Source: JALORV01 sp963707445
GTDB taxonomy: Bacteria > Pseudomonadota > Gammaproteobacteria > Burkholderiales > Burkholderiaceae_F
Direction of reading: 5' to 3'
Assembly: GCA_963707445.1 (NCBI GenBank)
Contig: CAVPPW010000055.1
Coordinates: forward strand, 96,451-160,450
DNA length: 64,000 bases
Shown here: in pieces, positions 38,519 through 47,953 of the stretch
Layout: every line of letters begins with the position of its first letter
Numbering within the stretch: the stretch's first letter is position 1
Notes under the pieces: generated by a model
What the model was told of the DNA's origin: nothing
Databases searched by the model: none
What the model saw: only the letters and a program-made list of their open reading frames with translations
Program-made: the position numbers and the translations under genes

Positions 38519-41315
38519 CGACTGTCCTTTCCGCCCGTTCGACCTTGTTGTAGCGCGCCGGGCGCAGCTTCCCGAGCGCGGCGATGCTGCTCTTCACCGA
38601 AGTGTCGTAGACGCCGTTCGCGGTGCGCCTCGCGTTGATCTCGTGCACCTCGATCGCCTTCTCCTCGAACGGGAAGGCCTGCTCCTCGAGCATCACGTTG
38701 TACTGCTCGAGCTCGTCCTTCTTCAGCCCCTTCGGACGCTGCGAGGTCATCAGCGCCGCGCCGAAGTCGCGATACAGCTCGGCGGTCTGGAACGTCGCGG
38801 CCGTCGACACTTCGGCGATGCCGTAGTCCGCGGCCGTCGCGTAGGCTTTCAGCGCCAGCTCCATCTTGTCTTTCTTGAGCTTCAGCTGGCGCTTCAGCGG
38901 CTCGACCAGCGCGACCTTGCGGTAGTCGTCGACCAGCGGCTGCGCCAGCGCGAGCGTGGCCATGCCGCCGAGGTAGCGCGTGCGGTCGGTGCGTGCGGCA
39001 CCCGCGGTCAGATCGGCCCGCTGCACTTCCTTCATCAGCGCGAGTTCGCGCGCCGCATTGCCGTCCTCGCGTGCAACCCGCGCCAGCCGATAGCGCGCCT
39101 CGAGCGCGGGCTCCAGCGGCTCGGGGTACTGCTTGACGTAGCGCTCGTAGGCGCGCGCAGCGGGCGCGCGGGCTCCGGCCTTCTCGTACATCTCGGCCGC
39201 CTGCCACAGGCCGGCGCGCGCGAGCTGCGGATCCTTGTTGGCGGCGGCGAGCCTCTCGAACTCGCCCGCGGCCTGCGCCCAGTTCCCCTTCTCGACGTAG
39301 GCGACGGCGAGCTTGGCGCTGACGTCGTCCTGCAGCGGATGCTTCGGATAGCGGCTGCGGAAGTCTTCCAGCAGTCGCGCCGCACCGTCCCAGTCCTTCA
39401 TCGCCAGCATCGCCGCGGCGGCGTCGTACTGCGCGGTCGCACGCACCGGCGACTGCGGGGCGACGCTCGCCACCCGCGTGTAGTGCTCGATCGCGGCAGG
39501 CAACTGTCCCTGCGCGCGCGCCGCCTCGCCCTGCTTGTAGACCGAGGCGGCGAGCCGCTCGGTCAGCGCGGCGCGCGATGCATCCTTTTCCGGCGTCAGC
39601 GCCAGCACTTCGACGTAGGCGCGCTCGGCGTCGACGAACTCGCCCTTGCTCGAACGACGTGTGCGCCACGACGGTCCAGGCGACGCGCCGCTGCTCCGCC
39701 GGCGGCGTGGGCTGCAGCGCCAGCACCTGGCGCGCGACCGCGGCGGCCCGCGCGCCGTCGTTCAGCGCGTACAGCTTCTCGGCGGCGTTGGTCAGCACCG
39801 GCGCGCTGCGCGGGTCCTGCGGAAACGCCTTCGCGAAGCGCAGCGCGCTGTCGACCGCGGCACGCTGCACCTTCTGCACTTCGGGCGCGGCCAGGCGCTT
39901 CTCCTGCTGCGCGTAGGCCAGCAGCGCGGCGTAGCCGGCATCGGCGCTCTTGGCGTGCTGCGGATAGCCGTACGCCGATTTCTCGTACTCGACCGCCGCT
40001 TCGGGATAGCGCGCGTCCTCGTACAGCAGCTCGGCCAGCAGGAAGTTGTTCTGCGCCGCCTGCGGATCCTGCGGAAACGAGGTCAGGTAGCTGCGATACC
40101 AGCGCACCGCCTCCTGGTAGTCCTCGGACTTCTTCGTCTTCTGCGCGCTGGCGTGGTGGTAGCGCGCGAGCTCTTCCAGATGGGTCTTGACCAGCGGCTC
40201 GGCGTTGCGCGTCCAGCCTTCCGGGTTGCTGCGCTGATAGTCGCTGCCGACACCGTAGTGAGTGACGTACTGCTTCTTCGCGTCCAGTGCCTGCGTCGGG
40301 AAACCGCCCGCCGCATAGATGTCGATGACGCGCGCCTGCAGCACCGGCGCCTCCGGATGCGACGGCGAGCGCTGCGCGAAAGGCGCTGAAGGTGTCGGCC
40401 GCGTCCTTGACGCGCTCCTGCTTGATGTAGAGCTCGCCCAGCTGCTGGTAGACGCGGAATTCGTACTCGCGGCGCACCGGCGAGTTGATGTACGGCGGGA
40501 TCGACGCCGGGCCCTGCAGGTTGGCGAGCGAGATGCTCGTCACGCGGAACGTGTCCTCGACCAGTTCGCGATCGGCGCGCGTCAGTCCCGGCAGCTTTTC
40601 GAGATCGCTCTCGTTGCCGCGGCCGGCAAGCTTCAGGTCGAGCACGCCGAAGAACGACTGCAGCGATTCGTCGAGCCGGCCCTGCTTGAACTGCGACCAG
40701 CCGTGCATGTAGAGCGCGCGCTCGTAGTACGGCGAGCCCTTGTCGCCGCTCATCGTCACGAGGTACGCCGCCTCCGCTCTCGGATATTCGCGCAGCGCGA
40801 ACATCATTTCGCCGCGGCGGAACTGCGCCTCGTCGCGATAGCGTGTCGTCGGATACAGCAGCACCAGCTGGTCGAGCGTCTTCAGCGACGTCTCGAGTTC
40901 GCCGCTCAGTTCGTAGGCGCGTGCCAGCTGATAGAGCACCCGGTCGTTGCCCGAATCGTTCGGGATAGGTCTTCAGGAAGTCCTGATACTGCGCAATGGC
41001 CGCCTTGTAGTCGGTGGACGCCGTGGCGCCGCTGGCCGAGCGGGTGTCGACCAGGTCCATTTCGAGGTCGCCGAGCCGGCGCAGCGCCTCCTGGCGGTGC
41101 GGTTCGCGCGGCGAAGCGGCGAGGAAGTCGCGATAGGCGCGCGCCGCGTCCTCCTCGGTCGCCTGGACGCCGGCATCCGGCTTGACCGTGTACTGGCGCG
41201 ACGCGAGCGACTTCAGCGTCGGCGGTTCGGGCGGCGGCCGCCTGAACGGACTGGAGCACGCCGCGAGCAGCGCGACGGCGACGCTGACGAGGACGAGGCT
41301 ACTGCGTGGCCGCAC
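38505..41315 (-). CDS. Large TPR lipoprotein of the envelope cluster (three frameshifts)
   Basis: The start is GTG 41315 after a GAGGGAGGA site, giving a lipoprotein signal VRPRSSLVLVSVAVALLAAC with the Cys at residue 20. Breaks near 40965, 40380 and 39650 are each cured by removing one base, for a repaired length of about 935 residues. The whole mature protein is TPR-like helical hairpins, for example ALRRLGDLEMDLVDTRSASG, FRRGEMMFALREYPRAEAAY, FLLAELLYEDARYPEAAVEY and LDDFRSRYPKHPLQDD-like repeats. It is probably anchored in the outer membrane facing the periplasm. Large TPR proteins of this kind occur in the Glt and Nfs complexes of Myxococcus. Confidence 0.82.
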
Positions 41316-43300
41316 GGCCGTCCTCCCTCGCCGTACTGGCGCGGTCGTAGATCTGCGCGACCGCAAAGCGCGCCTGCGTACCGTACGCGGCCAGGCGCTC
41401 CTTCTGCCGCAGCAGCTCCGCCACCGCCAGCTCCTGCACCGCATTTCCCTGCTCGCGTGCCAACTCGGTCACGCGCGGAACCATCGGCATCGACGCGCGC
41501 CGCCAGCGCATCGATGCGGCCGGCAAACGCATCGAGCCGCGCAGGCTCGTCGCGCTCCGCGATCGCGAGCGCGGCATCGCGCTGCTGCGCCTCGCTGAGG
41601 TTGCGCTGCAGTTCCTGCATGCCTTTCTTTGCGGACCACAGGCGCACGGCGAACTGGTCGCTCTGCTGCCAGAGCAAAGCGCCGGCCGCGCGCCGATAGC
41701 GCTCGCGCGCCTGCGCCAGTTCGGGATCGCTGCCGGCGCGCTCGAGCGTCTCGCGCACGCGGTCGAGCCGTGCCTGCAGTTCGCGCTCGCGCGGTGTGGC
41801 GAATGCCGCCGCATCGGCGTCGCGCTCGACCCGCTCCAGTTCGGCCCGCAACGCCTGATAGCGCTCGTCGACGCCGGCGAGGTTCAGCGCAAGCTCCTTC
41901 TCGCGGACCTGCGGCAGGCGCTCAGCGAATGCCTGGCGGCGGTTGGCGAGCATGTCGCGCAGCACGCCGAGGCTCTCCTGCCACTGCTGCAGGTTGCGGT
42001 CGAGAAACAGCAGGTCGCGGTAGTTCTTGAACGCTTCCTGGAACTCGTGCGTCGCCATCAGCTGCGCGAGCTGGGCGCCGAGCGGCAGGTCTCCGGATCG
42101 TCCGGCAACTGGGAGATGTTCCAGAACCATCCCATCTCGTCGCCCGGATTGCCGGCAATCAGTCCGTCGAGCAGCTTGCCGCTGCGGATCGCCGCGACGG
42201 ACTTGTCGAGATTCGCGCTCTCGCGGTCGAACGCCGCAATCGCATCCTGGTACAGCTCGAGCGCCTGTGCATTGGCTCTGAGGTCGGCCAGCGCATAGGG
42301 CACGGCGAGCTTCGCCTCGAGCACGGCCGCATCGCTCGGGTCGCGCGTAGCCAGCTCGCTCCACGGCACCAGCGCCGACTTCATCTGGCCTTGAGCGGCG
42401 GAGGCCCAGCCGAAGCCGAGCAGCGCCTTGTTGGAAAACATCCCAGTCAGCCGAACGCGCTCGAGGTAGGCGCGCGCCTGCTCGCCACGGCCTTCCTGCA
42501 ACGAGGCAAAGCCGAGCGCGACATTGGCCTTGTCGCGCAGGCTCCGGTACTCGCTGCTCGCGGCGCGCATCTTGCCGACCTCGTCGAGCAGCGCCGTGCC
42601 GCGCGTCAGGTCGCCGCTTCGCACCAGCGCCACGCCGAGGTTGTAGCGGACGTAGCTCGCGGCCGGCGCCTTGGCGAGCGGCTCCAGCACCTTGATCGCT
42701 TCGACGTACTTGCTGCGCGCCATCAACACGTTGGCCTGCAGCAGGACACGGTCCTCCTCGAGGGCGCCGGGCAGGCGCTTCTCGATGCGGCCGAGTGCGT
42801 CCTCGGACTCGGCATACAGGCCGCGCTGGTAGCGGATCTTCGCCAGGTAGAACCAGGCGCGGTCGCGCACCGGTTGCGGCGCGCGACGCTCGATCAGCTT
42901 GGCGAATACGTCGCCGGCCTCGCGATGCATGCCGTACGACAGGAACAGGCCTCCGCGCAGGATCTCGGCCTCGTCGTCGTGCGGCGCCATGCGGCCGATC
43001 TGCTGCGACGTCATCAGCACCGTGACCGACGTGAAGTAGCGGCCCTGGAAGAAGTAGAACAGGCTGTCGCCGTAGTGCGGCGACTCGACGCCGCTCGGCG
43101 GCGGCGGCCGCGTATCGCGCCACGGCCACCAGTTCATCCAGGTGGACATGTCGAGCCAGGTCCCGACGCTCGCCGGCTGCACGACACCGGAGCCCGACGC
43201 CTGCGCGTGCACGGCCGCGGACAGGCACGACGAGCGCGGTCAGCGCCGCAGCCCGCGTCCAGCGCCCGGCGTGTCGGTTCACGGCGACCAGCGCATCCAT
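41299..43300 (-). CDS. Exported TPR/coiled-coil protein of the envelope cluster (three frameshifts)
   Basis: The signal peptide reads MDALVAVNRHAGRWTRAAAL then TALVVPV, broken near 43230 just before the cleavage region AAVHAQA. The mature N-terminal half is TPR-like: YFFQGRYFTSVTVLMTSQQI, AEILRGGLFLSYGMHREAGD, AWFYLAKIRYQRGLYAESED and VRYNLGVALVRSGDLTRGTA. After a second break near 42095 the C-terminal half is a long charged coiled coil (YQALRALERVERDADAAAF-like, ELQRNLSEAQQRDAALAIAE). A third break lies near 41490. The repaired length is about 665 residues. It overlaps the next gene by 17 bases. It is probably a periplasmic scaffold linking the motor to outer-membrane parts. Confidence 0.8.
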
Positions 43301-43307
43301 CCCGGAG

Positions 43308-43894
43308 TTACTGCCAGACCTTGACCTCGAATTCCGGCTGCAGCTTGCCGGTGGAGTCCTTGATCTGCAGCTCGATGTACTTCGGCTCGGTGCTCTTGTC
43401 GATCTTGATCGTCGCGCCGCGCTTGTAGTCACGGTCGTGCGGCCCCTTGCCGGTGAAGAACGCCACGAGCTCGTGCGTGCCGGCCTTCACGTTGCCGACA
43501 TACAGCCGCTGCACGCCGCCGCGGTGCAGCGCCTGCACCTCGGCCGGCGTGTAGAGATAGGCCGCGACGTCCTTGTCGTCGAGTTTCACCCGCACCGAGT
43601 CGAGCGAGAACATCTTGCCGACGTCCATCGACACGAAGATCGCGACCTGCGTGTTGGCCGGGAACAGCAGTTCCTCCTCGAGCACCATCAGGTCGCGGTT
43701 GAGCCGGATCACATCGGCCTTGGCGTCCTGGATGCGATCGTCGAGGCTCGCGGCGTTCGGCGCCGGCGCGGCGGACGGCGGCGGCGTGCCGCCGGTGCAT
43801 TGGTCGGCGCGGGCGTTGGCGCCTGCTGTGCCGACGCGTTCACCAGTGGCGTGAGCGACAGGACGGCGGCCAAAATGAAGCTGAGTTTCGACAT
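43308..43894 (-). CDS. Exported protein of unknown function (one frameshift)
   Basis: The signal peptide is MSKLSFILAAVLSLTPLVNA, cut near SAQQA, followed by a short Ala/Pro linker where the frame breaks near 43795 (one base apparently missing). The rest contains the helix VIRLNRDLMVLEEELLFPAN and a beta-rich domain: QVAIFVSMDVGKMFSLDSVR, LDDKDVAAYLYTPAEVQAL, KAGTHELVAFFTGKGPHD and a final VKVWQ. The repaired length is about 195 residues. The beta part has the look of a PEGA or Ig-like sandwich. It lies 7 bases upstream of the TPR/coiled-coil gene start. I do not recognise the family. Confidence 0.72.
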
Positions 43895-43913
43895 ACTGCG
43901 GTCCCCAAGCGCC

Positions 43914-45092
43914 TCAGAAAAAGCGCGGTCACGAACAACTGCAGCACGGTCGCGTTGTACGAGTACAGGCTGCCGGTCTGCAGGTCGGTGAAATCGTTGT
44001 AATCCGTCTTCCAGTACTCGATCGCACCGTTCAGGAAGATCTCGTAGCGTCCCGGCACGCGCGTCAGCGCGTAGGTCGCCTTCGTGCCGATCGTCCAGGA
44101 GGTGTAGTTGCTCAACTGCCGGTTGCGCGTCACATACTGCGTTTCGCTGGTCGCGTTGTCGGAATAGAACAGCGCGCCGTCCTGGCGATAGCTGCGCGCG
44201 TAAGCGTCGACCAGCCATTTCTCGCCAAACTTGGCCGCCCCACCGACCCCGAAGGTGTGCGCGGTGATGTCCCAGGTGTCCCAGAAGTAGCGGTACTCCG
44301 CGCGTACCGACACGTTCGAGACGACCTCGCCGACGGTGCGGAACTGCAGCGTCCGGCTGGTGCGTGTCGGCGGCAGCCGCTCGGGCACCGCGGCGCCGAA
44401 GACGAGCGCCATGCGATACGGGCTGCCGAGGTAGCCGTCGTCCGACACGACCTCGAAGTTCATGTTGGCGTACCAGCGCGGCGTCAGGATCTGGGTCAGG
44501 CCGACCCGGTAGCGCCAGTGCTTGGCGTTGCTGAAGAATCCTTCGCCGACCTTGCCGACGTCGTCGGATCCGTAGGTGTATCCGAGCGCGACCGACGTCA
44601 TGCCGCCGAAGACATCCTGCGTGACATCGATGTTGAAGGCCGTCGCGGTGTAATCGGGCTCCGTGCTGTACGAGCCCGCCAGCGTGATCATCGAGTCACG
44701 CACGGCGTAGTCGAAGCCGACTCCGTACTCGTGGCGAGTTTCGTGATACGGACTGGCGGTCGTGACCACGTCGATCGACGCGTTGCTGACGATGTCGGCG
44801 TAGTAGGTCGCAAACAGCGAGACCTTGTTGAGGAGTTCTTGCGCACGAACAGCGCCGGTCCCCAGGCATTGACGCCGCCGCCGTTGAAGCTGTGCAGCAT
44901 CAGGTCGGCGCGGTCTTCGGGCAGCTCGGCCGCCTGCGCGTGCCCGCTCGCCAGCAGCCCACCGAGCGCGCCGAGCAGGTGCCCGGTCGCCAGGAACGGC
45001 AGTCGGCGCGCGCCGTGGGCGCGCTGGCCCAGCGCCAGCAACGCCAGCTGTGCCCGGCGCAGTGCACGCCGGCAGCGCTCAGTTGCAGCCAC
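43914..45092 (-). CDS. DUF3570 family outer-membrane beta-barrel (two frameshifts)
   Basis: The protein starts MAATERCRRALRRAQLALLA with a long signal-like N-terminus ending ASGHAQAAELPEDRADLMLH. One base is missing near 44835, after which alternating beta strands run to the end: HETRHEYGVGFDYAVRDSMI, GMTSVALGYTYGSDDVGKVG, WRYRVGLTQILTPRWYANMN and VSVRAEYRYFWDTWDITAHT. A second break near 43925 hides the natural end, FVTAFF-stop, whose terminal Phe is the usual mark of a BamA-inserted barrel. The repaired length is about 392 residues. DUF3570 proteins are commonly encoded beside DUF4266, as here. The function is unknown. Confidence 0.85.
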
Positions 45093-45333
45093 AGCCTCCT
45101 CCCTGGACGCCGGTGCCGCCGCGCGAACCTTCGCGCACCTCGTGCACGTGCTCGAGATGCTTGGCCGAGAGCCCGTCGCGCTGCAGCTTCATCACCGGAT
45201 CGGCGAGGCGCTCGCGCTCGTAGGGCTTGACCCACGGCTCCGGCATCGCGCACGCGGCGAGCGCGCTCGCCGCGGCAACGGCGAGGAGCGCGCCGCGCAG
45301 CGCGGGCCAAAGACTTCGGCGAGCGGGTTTCAT
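45079..45333 (-). CDS. DUF4266 small lipoprotein with a Gly/Cys tail
   Basis: The 84-residue protein has a lipoprotein signal MKPARRSLWPALRGALLAVA with lipobox LAAC at about residue 28. The mature part holds PEPWVKPYERERLADPVMKL, the DUF4266 core, then HVHEVREGSRGGTGVQGGGC and the end GGGCGCN. The His-x-His and the clustered terminal Cys look like a metal or cofactor site, but no function is established. It overlaps TlpA upstream in ATGA and the DUF3570 gene by 14 bases, so the three are tightly linked. Confidence 0.88.
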   Translation of the reverse strand: MKPARRSLWPALRGALLAVAAASALAACAMPEPWVKPYERERLADPVMKLQRDGLSAKHLEHVHEVREGSRGGTGVQGGGCGCN

Positions 45334-45846
45334 TCGCGCAGCAACTCCCGGATCTGTCTGTCATAGGTTTCCTCGTAACCGTCGCGGTAGCCGCGATGGA
45401 CGTAGCGAACGCGCCCCTCACGGTCGACCAGGATCGTCGAAGGCATCGTGCTGAGGTCGTACAGCCGGCTCACCTTCTTTTCCTTGTCCAGCAGCACCGG
45501 GAAACGCATCCCGAGCTGCTTGGCCAGGTTCGCGGCCTTGTACGGGTCTTCGTCGATGTTGACCGCGAGCACGGTGAAACCGGAGCCGCGGTACTTGTCG
45601 TAAAGCCGGGCCAGATGCGGCATCTCGACCCGGCAGGGTCCGCACCACGTCGCCCAGAAGTTGATCATCACCACCTGCCCGCGCTGCTCCTGCAGGCGCA
45701 GATTCGGCCCGTCGAGACTGGGCAGCGTGAAGTCGGGCGCGCCCGAGGCCGGCGTGACCGCCGCGACCACGGCGCCGCCGATCAACGGCGAGCGCGGCCA
45801 GCGCCAGCAGCCGCGCCGTCCAACGAATTCGGGCGATCGATCTCAT
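45330..45846 (-). CDS. TlpA-like periplasmic thiol-disulfide oxidoreductase (one frameshift)
   Basis: The signal sequence MRSIARIRWTARLLALAALA is followed by a break near 45785 (one extra base), then GGAVVAAVTPASGAPDFTLP and the thioredoxin fold. The redox motif is in MINFWATWCGPCRVEMPHLA, and the cis-Pro loop in DLSTMPSTILVDREGRVRYV. The repaired length is about 171 residues. TlpA/ResA-like proteins reduce specific Cys pairs outside the cytoplasm, often for cytochrome c maturation. Here the likely clients are the heme-motif lipoproteins or the Cys-tailed DUF4266 protein of the same cluster. Confidence 0.9.
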
Positions 45847-45861
45847 GTCGCGTTCGGAAAC

Positions 45862-46521
45862 TCAGAAGAAGAAGGTGACGCCAGCCGTCAGCTCGAGGTT
45901 CTGCGTGGATTTACTCTTGCCCAGCAGATCGAGCGTGTAGATGTAGTCGCGGAAGTCGACCTGGATCGCCGCCCAGTCCTTCAGGAACACGCGATAGCCC
46001 AGGCCGAAGTTGATGGTCTGGTTGCTCTGGTCGAGGAACTTGGTGCTGCCGACGCCGGCGATCAGGTACAGCGCCTGGGCCATCGCGTACTTGCTGCCGA
46101 AGAAGGCTTCGCCCGGCAGGATGTTGTAGCCGACCGACAGGTTGTAGTAGCTGAGCGTTTCTTCCTTCTGCGGGAAGACGCCGCCCGGCAGGATCTGCCG
46201 GAAGTTTTCGTCGCTGACCTTGGTCGTGCCGTAGACGCCCTCGACGAAGAAGTCCTCGGTGATGTGATAGCCGAGGCGCAGGCCGTAGACGAAGCTCGCG
46301 CCGAAGTCCTCGCTCGAATACGTGCCGAGGTAGCCGCCGACGATGATGTCGTTGCTCGGGATCTTCGGCACGCGGACCTCGCGGCGCGGAACCGCCGGCT
46401 CGATCACCTGCTCGTTCGGCGGATTCGGCGTTGCACCGGCCGGCGGCGCGGTCTGGGCCAACACCGGTGTCGCGATCGCGACGGCGGCCGTCAGGGCCAG
46501 TGCAGGAAGTGGATTTCGCAT
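45862..46521 (-). CDS. Outer-membrane beta-barrel protein of the envelope cluster (first)
   Basis: The 219-residue protein has a signal peptide MRNPLPALALTAAVAIATPV cut after LAQ, a Pro-rich linker and the strand-rich region IIVGGYLGTYSSEDFGASFV, YGLRLGYHITEDFFVEGVYG, SYYNLSVGYNILPGEAFFGS and LYLIAGVGSTKFLDQSNQTI. It ends LELTAGVTFFF with a terminal Phe. It resembles the outer-membrane beta-barrel domain family shared by myxobacteria and some gammaproteobacteria, to which the GltA/GltB/GltH-type proteins belong. It lies 15 bases after the next barrel gene. Confidence 0.82.
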   Translation of the reverse strand: MRNPLPALALTAAVAIATPVLAQTAPPAGATPNPPNEQVIEPAVPRREVRVPKIPSNDIIVGGYLGTYSSEDFGASFVYGLRLGYHITEDFFVEGVYGTTKVSDENFRQILPGGVFPQKEETLSYYNLSVGYNILPGEAFFGSKYAMAQALYLIAGVGSTKFLDQSNQTINFGLGYRVFLKDWAAIQVDFRDYIYTLDLLGKSKSTQNLELTAGVTFFF

Positions 46522-46534
46522 GGGCGGGTATCTG

Positions 46535-47312
46535 TCAGAAGAAGAATGCGAGGCCGATCGTCCAGGCCTTGTATTCGGCGGTGTCGTTGTCCGACACATA
46601 GGCCGTGTAGATCGAGTAGTCGAGCCGCGCGACGAAGCGCTCGGCGATGTGGTAGCGCAGGCCGATCGCCGCATTGGCCAGGTTGGCATCGGTCACGACC
46701 GCGTTGACGAGACTCGCGTTCGGGATGTTCTTGAAGCGGCCGACGCCGATGCCGAAGAACGGCGACAGCCGACGATCCGACCACGGCTCGACGTTCAGGT
46801 TGACGTTCCAGAACTCGGTGCCCGAGAACGTGCCCTGCACCTGGCCGATCGTGGCTTCGATGCTCAGCGCGTCGGCGAACCGGTACGCGGTCCAGATCTT
46901 CAGCATCGGCTCGCCGTCGAACTGTCCCCAGGCAGCACCGAGTTCGAGCTTGCGCCGCAGGTAGTCGTCGAGCAGGACGTCGCGGAAGGCCCTCGCCGTG
47001 CCGGCCTCGGTCAGCGTGGTCGCGAGTTGCGCGCGATTGACCCAGCCTTCCTGGCCGTTGGCGGTGCGCACCTTGAACCAGTCGGTGTGGCGCAGCAGGA
47101 TTTCGATCCACTCGTCGCGCCCGGCGACGAAGAAGACCGGATAGCCGCGCCCCGGTCCGGTGCGCAGCTCGATGTACGGATCGGTGACCTGCACCTTCTC
47201 CTGGGCCGACAGCGGCACTCGTGGCTCCGATGCCCGTCAGCAACAGCAGCGTGCAGGCCGCCGCCCGCGCCAGCGCTCCTCGCCACCGGGTCTGCGTATG
47301 CGCGCCTGTCAT
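46535..47312 (-). CDS. SH3-domain outer-membrane beta-barrel protein (one frameshift)
   Basis: The signal peptide MTGAHTQTRWRGALARAAAC then TLLLLTGIGA is broken near 47218 by one extra base. The mature protein begins with a bacterial SH3 domain, VTDPYIELRTGPGRGYPVFF then WFKVRTANGQEGWVNRAQL. A helical linker and a barrel-like region follow (LSIEATIGQVQGTFSGTEFW, LSPFFGIGVGRFKNIPNASL, FVARLDYSIYTAYVSDNDTA). It ends WTIGLAFFF. The repaired length is about 258 residues. SH3b domains bind peptidoglycan or proteins, so this protein could tie the outer-membrane barrel to the cell wall. It pairs with the barrel gene downstream. Confidence 0.83.
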
Positions 47313-47953
47313 TGGATGTTGCAGGTGCCGACATTCGGGTCAGCGGGAGTGAACATGCTCGCGGCCGCGGAACTGAACTCGTCGTGGCCCTGCGGCATCG
47401 GGCGGCTGATCCAGTAGCGGATCAGCATGACGTTGGGATCGCTCTCGCTGAGGAAGATGAGCCCGCCGCCGTGCAGGACGTTCAGCGTCAGCGGCTTGGT
47501 CAGCAGCCGGCTCGACAGCGGCGCGCCGAACACCACCTCGCCCTGCGCCGAGTAGAAGTTCTTGTACATGTCGGTCGTGCGGATCACATCGGTCGTGTTG
47601 GCCGGGTTCGACAGGTCGACCGGCTGCGCACTGCCGAACAGCCGCAAGGCGCCCCCGGTGCCGGTGACGTTGTCGTGGCAGCCGGCGGCGGCGCAGGTGT
47701 TGGTCGAGATCACGCCGTTCTGGTTGATCTGCAGCTGCTTGACGAAGATCGGCTGCACGCACTTCTGGAAGTAGATGAACGACAGCTTCTGGCCGCCCGT
47801 CGTCGTCGCGTTCTGCACCGTCGGCGGGTTGTCGAGCGGATTGCCTTCGCCGCCGCATCCGACCAGCACTAAAGCGGCCAGGCCGGCCACGATCGTGCTG
47901 GCCGGCCTGGCGCGCGTGATCAAACGCGCGGAGCGCGTCACGGCGTGCTGCAT
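47309..47953 (-). CDS. Lipoprotein with a CX4CH cytochrome-like motif
   Basis: From ATG 47953 the protein is 214 residues; a GTG at 47941 that overlaps the upstream stop is an alternative. The signal ends LAALVLVGC, a lipobox. The mature part has FIYFQKCVQPIFVKQLQINQ, then NTCAAAGCHDNVTGTGGALR, a CX4CH motif where a heme would attach, and RYWISRPMPQGHDEFSSAAA. The pattern resembles the single-heme domains that accompany HzsA-like proteins. The HzsA-like gene lies directly upstream with overlap, so the two products probably work together. Confidence 0.75.
   Translation of the reverse strand: MQHAVTRSARLITRARPASTIVAGLAALVLVGCGGEGNPLDNPPTVQNATTTGGQKLSFIYFQKCVQPIFVKQLQINQNGVISTNTCAAAGCHDNVTGTGGALRLFGSAQPVDLSNPANTTDVIRTTDMYKNFYSAQGEVVFGAPLSSRLLTKPLTLNVLHGGGLIFLSESDPNVMLIRYWISRPMPQGHDEFSSAAASMFTPADPNVGTCNIQ

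Noticed and set aside
38505..41315. A possible ApbE flavinylation motif (SASGAT) in the large TPR lipoprotein
   Set aside because: The Asp three residues before the S-G-A-T is missing, and the segment lies in a TPR linker.
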